Below are positions 57,225-64,000 of a stretch of 64,000 bases of DNA, piece by piece. Each line of letters starts with the position of its first letter. Position 1 is the stretch's first letter. Source of the DNA: Serratia grimesii NBRC 13537 (GTDB lineage: Bacteria; Pseudomonadota; Gammaproteobacteria; Enterobacterales; Enterobacteriaceae); the NCBI RefSeq assembly GCF_001590905.1, contig NZ_BCTT01000012.1, positions 1 through 64,000 on the forward strand. Reading direction: 5' to 3'. The translations under genes were made by a program, and so were the position numbers. The notes beneath the pieces were generated by a model that saw nothing but the letters and a program-made list of their open reading frames with translations, ran no database searches and had not been told where the DNA came from.

Positions 57225-57257
57225 AATCACTGTAATCAATATTTCTGGAGATGTTTG

Positions 57258-57836
57258 ATGCCTGTCGCCAGCAACACTCTACCGCCGCGCCAGCGTATTC
57301 TGCTGACAGCCCACGATTTGTTTTACCGTGAAGGGATACGTGCTACCGGGATCGATCGCATTATTAGCGAGTCAGGTGTGGCTAAGGTCACGTTTTATCG
57401 CCACTTTCCTAGCAAAAACGAGTTGATTGCAGCGTTCCTGGCTTACCGCCATGAACAATGGTTGAGTTGGTTCAGCGCATCGCTGGAGAAACATGTGGCC
57501 CAGCGTGGGGATGTGCTGCTCGCTTTGGTACCTTGTTTTGAAGAGTGGTTTAACGATCCACAATATCGCGGTTGTGCTTTTATCAATACGGCAGTCGAAC
57601 TAGCAGAGATGCTGCCGGAAAGCCTGAACATCGCGCACCAACACAAAAAACAGATGGCTGAAGAGATAGCCCGCCACCTTCCCGCGGGCCCGCAGCAGGA
57701 ACAACGGGCAGAGATACTGGCGATGCTGATCGACGGAGCGATCGTCAAAGTACAAATTGAGCAGCAAGCACAGCATGCACTGCTGCTGCTCGGAGAGATG
57801 TTGAAGACGCTGGCTACAGTCTGGAACACTCAGTAA
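57258..57836 (+). CDS. TetR-family transcriptional repressor
   Basis: A 192-residue TetR protein. The helix-turn-helix is ILLTAHDLFYREGIRATGIDRIISESGVAKVTFYRHFPSKNEL in outline (about 14-55), with an all-helical ligand domain after it. Start at 57258 after GGAG. It is likely to repress itself and the divergent NTF2-like gene through the paired operators. The inducer is unknown. Confidence 0.88.
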   Translation: MPVASNTLPPRQRILLTAHDLFYREGIRATGIDRIISESGVAKVTFYRHFPSKNELIAAFLAYRHEQWLSWFSASLEKHVAQRGDVLLALVPCFEEWFNDPQYRGCAFINTAVELAEMLPESLNIAHQHKKQMAEEIARHLPAGPQQEQRAEILAMLIDGAIVKVQIEQQAQHALLLLGEMLKTLATVWNTQ

Positions 57837-58246
57837 TTGGCCCAGATCCCCGGCGTCACTAACTCCAACAGATGATTGTCGGGGTCCCGGAAGTAGATAC
57901 TTTCACCACCGTGATCCCAACTCATGCGCCCTTCGATCTCAATGCCATGCACCGTAAGGTGTTGCTCCCAATGCGGCAACTGTTCTTTCGTCACCGCAAG
58001 TCCAATATGCAGCGGTCCATTGCCATCATGTGAAGGAATATATCCTTCGGGATAATGTGCCCCCTTTACAGAATCACCCTCAATAAACAACAACAACACA
58101 CTTTGCTGACCCACGTTGTAGGCACGGAAACGCGCGTTAGCCACCATAACCGGCAGCTTTAACACTTCCTGATAGAAAGCAGCGGCACGCTCGATATCTT
58201 TGACATACAACACGGTTTCAATCACCCGCTCAATATTGAGTTCCAT
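57830..58246 (-). CDS. VOC-family (glyoxalase/fosfomycin-resistance-like) protein
   Basis: A 138-residue vicinal-oxygen-chelate protein with two beta-alpha-beta-beta-beta modules: VLYVKDIERAAAFYQEVLKLP at the start, GPLHIGLAV (His ligand) and SIYFRDPDNHLLELVTPG (Glu ligand). It overlaps the end of the TetR gene by 7 bp, converging. Substrate not inferable. Confidence 0.82.
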   Translation of the reverse strand: MELNIERVIETVLYVKDIERAAAFYQEVLKLPVMVANARFRAYNVGQQSVLLLFIEGDSVKGAHYPEGYIPSHDGNGPLHIGLAVTKEQLPHWEQHLTVHGIEIEGRMSWDHGGESIYFRDPDNHLLELVTPGIWANY

Positions 58247-58350
58247 ACTAACCTCCTGATTTATTTGTATAGAGGAAGTTTAGGTAAACGACAGAGCATC
58301 AAAATGGCAATCCGTGCCGCATTAATATCAATTCGTGCCAAATCACAGGC

Positions 58351-58376
58351 AAAAAAAACGCGGCCCGAAGGCCGCG
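58351..58376 (-). terminator. Terminator after ompC
   Basis: CGCGGCC-TTCG-GGCCGCG followed by a run of T on the minus strand, 24 bp after the ompC stop. Confidence 0.9.
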
Positions 58377-58399
58377 TGGTCACATTCACACTCTGTTGC

Positions 58400-59530
58400 T
58401 TAGAACTGGTAAACCAGGCCCACGGCAACCACGTTGTCGGTGTTGATACCGGCAGCTTTGGTGAAGTCATTCTCATCCAACAGGTTGATTTTGTAGTCAA
58501 CGTAGGTGGACATGTTTTTGTTGAAGAAGTAGCTGGTACCCAAGTCCACAAATTTGACCAGATCTTCGTCGCCATAATCCTTGCCGTTAGCTGCCAGACC
58601 CAGGTTTTTACCTTTAGTTTGGTTATAACCAACAAATGGACGCAGACCGAAGTCAAACTGGTAATGTGCATAGGCTTCGAAGCTTTGTGCCTTGTTGGCA
58701 TAGCCATATGCATCACTGCTTGAAGACCCGAAACGTGCAGCATTGTAGGATTGAGTGAACATCACGGCCAGGTAAGTGTCGTTGGCGTCATATTTCAGAC
58801 CACCTGAATAACCTTCTGCGCGATCACCACGGCCCATGATGCCGCTGTAACCGTCACCGCCGTTCTGCTGGGTGGTACGTTTAGAGTTGAAGAATGCACC
58901 TGCAGCGCTGATGCCATAGCCCAGATCGTAGTTCACCGACATGCCGTAGCCGTCGCCGTTTTGACCCAGTACATCACGGCCATTGTTAGACTCTTCACCG
59001 CTGCCGTTTTTACCTTGGTACTGCAGGGCAAAGTTCAGGCCGTCTACCAGACCGAAGAAGTCGGTATTACGGTAAGTCGCCAAACCGCTAGAACGCTGGA
59101 ACATGAACTGGTCAGCGCCATATGTGGAACCATCAAACTCAGGCTGCAAGTCGGTATAAGCGGCTACGTCATACAGCACGCCAGTATTACGACCGTAGTC
59201 GAATGAACCGTAGTCACCAAACTTCAGACCGGCAAAACCGTAACGGGTAAAGTTTTTGTTGTCCTGGCTTTCCGCGTGATTGAGGTTGGCCTGATATTCC
59301 CACTGGCCATAACCGGTCAGTTGATCGCTGATTTGTGTTTCGCCGCGCAGGCCGAAACGCATATAAGACATGTCACCATCTGAGCCACTGTTATCGGAGA
59401 AATAGTGAAGACCATCGATTTTACCGTACAAATCCAGTTTATTACCGTCTTTGTTGTAGATTTCCGCCGCGCCTGCTGTGCCTGCAACCAGCAGAGCGGG
59501 TACTATCAGAGAGAGTACTCGAAGTTTCAT
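58400..59530 (-). CDS. ompC: Outer-membrane porin OmpC
   Basis: A 376-residue trimeric 16-strand general porin. Signal peptide ends at AGAA; the mature protein begins [23 protein letters not shown], and the last residue is Phe (VGLVYQF), as needed for barrel insertion. The loop 3 constriction region is near [26 protein letters not shown]. Named OmpC by its position beside micF and rcsD; OmpF or another paralogue is possible from sequence alone. Confidence 0.9.
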   Translation of the reverse strand: MKLRVLSLIVPALLVAGTAGAAEIYNKDGNKLDLYGKIDGLHYFSDNSGSDGDMSYMRFGLRGETQISDQLTGYGQWEYQANLNHAESQDNKNFTRYGFAGLKFGDYGSFDYGRNTGVLYDVAAYTDLQPEFDGSTYGADQFMFQRSSGLATYRNTDFFGLVDGLNFALQYQGKNGSGEESNNGRDVLGQNGDGYGMSVNYDLGYGISAAGAFFNSKRTTQQNGGDGYSGIMGRGDRAEGYSGGLKYDANDTYLAVMFTQSYNAARFGSSSSDAYGYANKAQSFEAYAHYQFDFGLRPFVGYNQTKGKNLGLAANGKDYGDEDLVKFVDLGTSYFFNKNMSTYVDYKINLLDENDFTKAAGINTDNVVAVGLVYQF

Positions 59531-59891
59531 TGTTATTATCCTCGTTAATTATGTCGAGCTATGGCCACTGCCCTTTTGAGCATTATTAGCACGACTGTGC
59601 ATTACCATTCTGGTAACAAGGGTAATATTAATCCAGAAAGAAAATGATACCAAGTATCCGATAGTGTTTCATTGTGATTAATAAAGGTTTCCAAATGTAA
59701 ACTTGAGCGAACTTCCACAAAACATTACAGACAAACAAAATAAGGCACATAATGCCAAAAAATACACTTATAGATATAAAATCATGTAGTTATACAAAAC
59801 TTTAAGAAAAAACAGACTGCCATACAAAAGTCATTTCCAATAAGCACATTGTGCCAAAAACACCGCTTAACACTGCCGTTATAATAATCCC
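59531..59891. other. ompC-micF divergent control region
   Basis: A very AT-rich 360-bp stretch between two divergent transcripts. It should hold OmpR sites and the two promoters, but I could not place individual OmpR boxes with confidence. Confidence 0.4.
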
Positions 59892-59974
59892 GCTATCATC
59901 ATTATTTTCATTATTACCTTCATTATCTGTAAGATAATTTCTGAACACTTCGACCGGCTTCTGGCCGGTTTTTT
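59892..59974 (+). ncRNA. micF: Antisense regulatory RNA MicF
   Basis: Begins GCTATCATCATTATTTTCAT, very close to the E. coli MicF 5' end that pairs with ompF mRNA, and ends in the terminator ACCGGC-TTCT-GGCCGGTTTTTT. It lies divergent from ompC, as in E. coli. Confidence 0.88.
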
Positions 59975-60241
59975 ATTGCCTCACATTTTTCTCATATTCT
60001 GCTTTTACCGCACTTTTCGCTAAAAAATAATCACCTATAGAGATCATCCCGCTAATTAACTTCCGCACTAATCGCTAATCTTTTCTTCTATTATAGTCTA
60101 CATATTAAGCGCATTAATTTGGAAAGCGTTCTATTGCTTAAATACCTACCACTTGGGCTGTAAAACTGTTTAAGACGGCAACATTGGCCGCACAGTGTCT
60201 ATTTTGATAGTCTGCAATAAATACCCAAATGAAAATGACCT
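59975..60241. other. Intergenic region micF-DUF4186 gene
   Basis: No gene or recognised regulatory site; AT-rich in the first half. It must carry the promoter of the following gene. Confidence 0.35.
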
Positions 60242-60646
60242 ATGCTACTTCAACCCGAAGCGCTATGGCGTCGGCTACAGAGTTCCCCTTTCCGCGCCAA
60301 GTTCCGTCTTAACGTCAAAGACCAACTTTATTTTGAAACCAAAGGCCTGCCGCTGATCCTCAGTCACGCACGAGACTTTATCGAACAACGACTTGCCGCA
60401 CCCTTTCCAAAAAATGACGGCAAACAAACGCCCATGCGAGGACATCCGGTATTTGTCGCCCAGCACGCCACAGCCACCTGTTGCCGCGGCTGCCTGGCCA
60501 AATGGCATAATATTCCACAAGGCCAAGCACTGGACGAACAACACAAGCTGTATATTGTGGATGTCATTGCCCTGTGGTTGGAACACAGAGCCAGTGTAAA
60601 GGCCGATGACAGCGCAAATCCTTTCGACCCGGATCGCGGATTGTGA
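60242..60646 (+). CDS. DUF4186 family protein
   Basis: A 134-residue soluble protein with LWRRLQSSPFRAKFRLNVKDQLYF and GLPLILSHARDFIEQRLAAPFPKNDGKQTPMRGHPVFVAQHATATCCRGCLAKWH in outline, the DUF4186 pattern with a conserved CCRGC Cys cluster and His residues that may bind a metal. Function unknown. With the next MFS gene it separates micF from rcsD. Confidence 0.78.
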   Translation: MLLQPEALWRRLQSSPFRAKFRLNVKDQLYFETKGLPLILSHARDFIEQRLAAPFPKNDGKQTPMRGHPVFVAQHATATCCRGCLAKWHNIPQGQALDEQHKLYIVDVIALWLEHRASVKADDSANPFDPDRGL

Positions 60647-60701
60647 TAAAAACACTCCATAACTTTTAGCCCGTACTCCCACAATAGATCCTGATGCCCA
60701 C

Positions 60702-61856
60702 ATGACATCCACCTTGTGCAGTGAACAGCAAAAACCTGGCGTCCCGGCGCAGATAGCCACGCGATTGGCCTTTTTTGTTGCCGGTTTCGGCATGGCCGCT
60801 TGGGCACCACTCGTGCCATTTGCCAAAGCACGTATTGGTATAGATGACGGCTCCCTGGGTTTGCTGTTGTTGTGCATTGGTGCCGGTTCGATGTTGGCAA
60901 TGCCATTAACCGGTTATCTGACCGGTAAGTTAGGCTGTCGCCCGGTTATTTTGCTGGCCGGTCTGGCATTGTGTATTGATTTACCCCTGCTGGTGCTGAT
61001 GAATACCACGACAGGTATGGCGCTTGCCCTGCTGCTGTTTGGAGCGGCGATCGGCATGATTGATGTGGCGATGAACGTACAAGCAGTGGTGGTCGAACGC
61101 GCCAGTGGCAAAGCAATGATGTCGGGTTTCCACGGTTTCTTCAGCGTTGGTGGCATTGCCGGTGCCGGCGGAGTCAGCGTGATGTTATGGTTGGGATTAT
61201 CGCCCTTGCTGGCAACGTGGATCACCGTATTAACCATTGCCGCACTATTGATGCTAGCCAGCCGTAATTTACTGCGTGAAAGCGGCGGCGAAGAAGGTGG
61301 CCCAATGTTCGTGCTGCCACGCGGTTGGGTCATGTTTATCGGTATTCTGTGCTTTATTATGTTTCTCGCCGAAGGTTCGATGCTCGACTGGAGTGCGCTG
61401 TTCCTCACCACATTGAGGGGAGTCGATCACAGTCAGGCAGGGCTGGGCTATGCATTATTCTCTATCACCATGACCATCGGCAGGCTGAACGGCGATCGGG
61501 TGGTGAACACGCTGGGTCGATATAAGGTATTGCTGCTCGGCAGTCTATGCGCGGCGATCGGCCTCAGTCTGGCTATTGTCTTCAATAACGCCATAATTTC
61601 GTTGGTAGGGTTTATGCTGGTCGGCCTTGGGGCCTCTAATGTGGTACCGATTTTGTTCAGTGCAGCAGGCAATCAGCATGATATGCCCGCAAACCTGGCC
61701 ATCGCCTCCGTCACCACAGTGGGTTATGCAGGTATTCTCGCTGGGCCCGCGCTGATCGGGTTTATCGCACAATTCTCCAGTCTGACAGCGGCTTTTGCCT
61801 GCGTTGCAGTATTACTTCTGGCGGTTACCGCCAGCGCCAGAGCCGTAACCCGTTGA
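60702..61856 (+). CDS. MFS transporter, YbjJ-like
   Basis: A 384-residue twelve-helix transporter. MAAWAPLVPFAKARIGIDDGSLGLLLLCIGAGSM and GFHGFFSVGGIAGAG are typical of the E. coli YbjJ group. Substrate unknown. It starts 55 bp after the DUF4186 gene, probably in one unit, and precedes rcsD by 21 bp. Confidence 0.8.
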   Translation: MTSTLCSEQQKPGVPAQIATRLAFFVAGFGMAAWAPLVPFAKARIGIDDGSLGLLLLCIGAGSMLAMPLTGYLTGKLGCRPVILLAGLALCIDLPLLVLMNTTTGMALALLLFGAAIGMIDVAMNVQAVVVERASGKAMMSGFHGFFSVGGIAGAGGVSVMLWLGLSPLLATWITVLTIAALLMLASRNLLRESGGEEGGPMFVLPRGWVMFIGILCFIMFLAEGSMLDWSALFLTTLRGVDHSQAGLGYALFSITMTIGRLNGDRVVNTLGRYKVLLLGSLCAAIGLSLAIVFNNAIISLVGFMLVGLGASNVVPILFSAAGNQHDMPANLAIASVTTVGYAGILAGPALIGFIAQFSSLTAAFACVAVLLLAVTASARAVTR

Positions 61857-61877
61857 TTCAGGAATGCGCAGTCAACT

Positions 61878-64000
61878 ATGCAAAATAAACAACTGACGAT
61901 TAGCTCAAGCAACATTACCCGCTGCTTCCTGTTATTTTCTGTACTGCTGACGATTGCTATCGGCCTGTATGGCTACAACTATACCAATGCCTGGCTGGCA
62001 GAAAAAAAGTATGCACTGAATAGCATCGCCAATGCCTTGCAAAAACGCATTGATAGCTACCGTTACGTCACCTATCAGATCTACGACAAGTTCGGCAATG
62101 CATCATCTTTGAACGTGGATCCCAGCTTGCAGGAAACCCGGCTGCGCCCGGACGTTTATTACCTGGAAAAACCGCATAAAAAAACGGATGCGATTATTTT
62201 TGGCAGCCATGAAGAAGGCACCCTGGCGATGATCGCCAATATTTCAGACTATCTGGATACCCGCTGGGGAGCCAAAACTGAAAATTACGCCATGTATTAC
62301 CTCAATGGTCAGGATAACAGCCTGAGTTTAATCACCACTCAACCGCTGAAAGAACTGGCCTCACGCTTCAAAGAAAGTTACCTGACGACGTCGGCAGAGG
62401 ATCGCCGGGCAGAGATGCTGCAGCAGGCTAACATGCTCGATGAACGTGAAAGCTTCTCTGCCCTGCGTAAGCAGCGCTTCCAAAATGCTTATTCATTTTC
62501 AATCCGCACCACCTTTAACCAACCGGGGCATCTGGCCACGGTGATCGCCTTTGATCTACCGATTAATGACATCATCCCGATCAATATGGCCCGCGCCAAC
62601 TTTATGCTGCTGCCTGACGATATGAACCTGGATGACAGCGCCGTTTCGGTAGATACGGCTACCAATGCCGGTGTCTCAATGACCGGCAACTGGGTCGAGT
62701 TCAGCGCCCCACTGCCCAATGCGCCGCTGAAAGTGGTTTATCGCGTTTCTGCAATCAACCTGGCCATTGACCTACTACGTAACAATATCTGGCTGATCGT
62801 CATTAATCTGTTGCTGTTGGCGCTGTCGATGGTGGGCATTTACTTTATCCGTCGCCAATACATTCGCCCGAGCGAAAATATGGCGGTTGAGCTGGAAACC
62901 GAGCGCGCACTGAATCAGGAAATCATCGCCAGTTTACCCTCCGGCCTGCTGGTGTATAACTTCACCAGTAACACAGTGATCGCCAGCAATAAGATTGCCC
63001 AACACCTGCTACCTCACCTCAGCCTGCAAAAAATCGCCCACATGGCCGAACAGCACCACGGCGTTATCCAGGCGACAGTCAACAATGAGGTGTATGAGAT
63101 TCGTATCTTCCGTAGCCAACTGTCACCGGAAACCTATCTGTTCCTGCTCAATGATCAGGACAAGGAAGTGATGGTGAACAAGCGCCTACAGCAAGCACAA
63201 CGCGAATACGACAAGAACGTACAGGCACGTAAGCTGATGCTGCATAACCTGGGTATTGAGCTGAACCAGCCAGTGCGTCAAATGCATGACCTGGCCGACC
63301 GCCTACGTACCCAGCCGGATGAAGAACAGCAGCAAGCACTTCTGAAACAACTGACGGCACAATCCTCATCGGTGCTGGGGCTGATTGAAAATATCACCCT
63401 GCTCACCCGTCTGGAAACCCAGGACTGGCAACCTTCGCGCCATCCCTTCAGTCCGTCGGTCTTGATTGATGAGTTACTGCGTGAATCCTTGCCGTCCATC
63501 AATCAGAAAGGGCTGACGCTGTTTAACCATTTCCAGCTTGATGTTGAACAGCACTACGTGGGGGACGCCAACGCGTTACGCAAAGTGCTTTCACTGTTGG
63601 TGCATTACGCCATTATTACGACGTCCTGTGGCAAGATTTCACTGGTGATCGATCATGAACCGGAACACCCCGACCGTCTGGTGTTCCATATTAATGATAC
63701 CGGCTCCGGTATTTCCAATGAGGAAATCAGCAATCTGAACTACCCGTTCCTCAGTCAGACATTGGTGGATCGCTTTAATCATGGTTCCGGCCTCACTTTC
63801 TTCCTATGCAACCAACTGTGCAAAAAGCTTAACGGACAGTTGGATATCCGCAGCAAGGTGGATATCGGTACCCGCTATACCATTCGCGTGCCGATGGAGA
63901 TGGAAAAAAAGGATGCGGAAGCACAGGAAAAACTGCTCGATGGCGTAACGGCGCTGCTGGACATCACCTCTGAGGAAGTCCGCGGCATTGTTACGCACTT
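61878..64000 (+). CDS. rcsD: Phosphotransfer protein RcsD (partial, runs off the window)
   Basis: The first 707 codons of the inner-membrane phosphorelay protein that passes phosphate from RcsC to RcsB. It starts MQNKQLTISSSNITRCF, has a membrane helix at about 15-35, a periplasmic domain, a second helix near 295-318, and then a degenerate histidine-kinase-like part. The HPt domain (usual end near residue 890) lies beyond the window. Position near ompC and micF supports the call. Confidence 0.92.
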   Translation, partial: MQNKQLTISSSNITRCFLLFSVLLTIAIGLYGYNYTNAWLAEKKYALNSIANALQKRIDSYRYVTYQIYDKFGNASSLNVDPSLQETRLRPDVYYLEKPHKKTDAIIFGSHEEGTLAMIANISDYLDTRWGAKTENYAMYYLNGQDNSLSLITTQPLKELASRFKESYLTTSAEDRRAEMLQQANMLDERESFSALRKQRFQNAYSFSIRTTFNQPGHLATVIAFDLPINDIIPINMARANFMLLPDDMNLDDSAVSVDTATNAGVSMTGNWVEFSAPLPNAPLKVVYRVSAINLAIDLLRNNIWLIVINLLLLALSMVGIYFIRRQYIRPSENMAVELETERALNQEIIASLPSGLLVYNFTSNTVIASNKIAQHLLPHLSLQKIAHMAEQHHGVIQATVNNEVYEIRIFRSQLSPETYLFLLNDQDKEVMVNKRLQQAQREYDKNVQARKLMLHNLGIELNQPVRQMHDLADRLRTQPDEEQQQALLKQLTAQSSSVLGLIENITLLTRLETQDWQPSRHPFSPSVLIDELLRESLPSINQKGLTLFNHFQLDVEQHYVGDANALRKVLSLLVHYAIITTSCGKISLVIDHEPEHPDRLVFHINDTGSGISNEEISNLNYPFLSQTLVDRFNHGSGLTFFLCNQLCKKLNGQLDIRSKVDIGTRYTIRVPMEMEKKDAEAQEKLLDGVTALLDITSEEVRGIVTH

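Overview
The window is a chromosomal segment of an enterobacterium, most likely Serratia and probably the S. liquefaciens/proteamaculans group. Most gene neighbourhoods match Enterobacterales synteny (fruBKA-setB, mtr, yeiP, yeiR-lpxT-mepS-pdeN, yejABEF-yejG-bcr-rsuA-radD-rplY-yejK-yejL-pbgA-tRNA-Pro, ompC-micF-rcsD). The species hint comes from a subclass B3-like metallo-beta-lactamase with the unusual zinc-ligand set I recall for a Serratia proteamaculans enzyme. No database search was possible; names rest on sequence recognition.

Layout. 1-4.0 kb: fructose PTS operon fruBKA with two Cra-type operators, then a Nudix hydrolase. 4.8-8.5 kb: pentahaem cytochrome/molybdoenzyme pair torYZ with a ModE-type operator upstream. 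8.7-12.5 kb: setB, yeiW-like protein, mtr with a TrpR-type operator, yeiP. 12.7-15.7 kb: divergent hexuronate genes uxuA and uxuB. 15.8-35.8 kb: conserved core genes, including the microcin C-type ABC importer yejABEF, envelope genes lpxT, mepS and pbgA, and rplY with a leader. 35.9 kb: tRNA-Pro with a duplicated 3' end.

36.2-53.8 kb is the accessory region and the most interesting part. It holds a compact lambda-type set: a CI-like repressor, antiterminator Q, holin, endolysin, then the full tail module (U, Z, V, G/GT, H, M, L, K, I, J) and three fibre or tip genes, ending near a DinI-like gene. There is no integrase, replication gene, terminase, portal, protease or capsid. The endolysin and the first tail gene are only about 160 bp apart, where a phage carries its head genes. 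The layout fits an F-type (flexible, siphovirus-derived) tailocin better than a decaying prophage. A near-consensus LexA box lies between repressor and Q, and another LexA box precedes the DinI-like gene. The repressor lacks the usual cleavage site and catalytic serine, so induction may act through LexA on Q. A 0.7 kb leader between Q and holin carries three 34-bp repeats and two terminators, as expected for Q-dependent antitermination.

53.9-64 kb: tRNA-Thr and tRNA-Ser, osmE, the metallo-beta-lactamase with a divergent LysR regulator, an NTF2-like protein with a divergent TetR regulator and two mirror-image operators, a VOC protein, ompC, the antisense RNA micF, a DUF4186 protein, a YbjJ-like MFS transporter, and the start of rcsD, which runs off the window.
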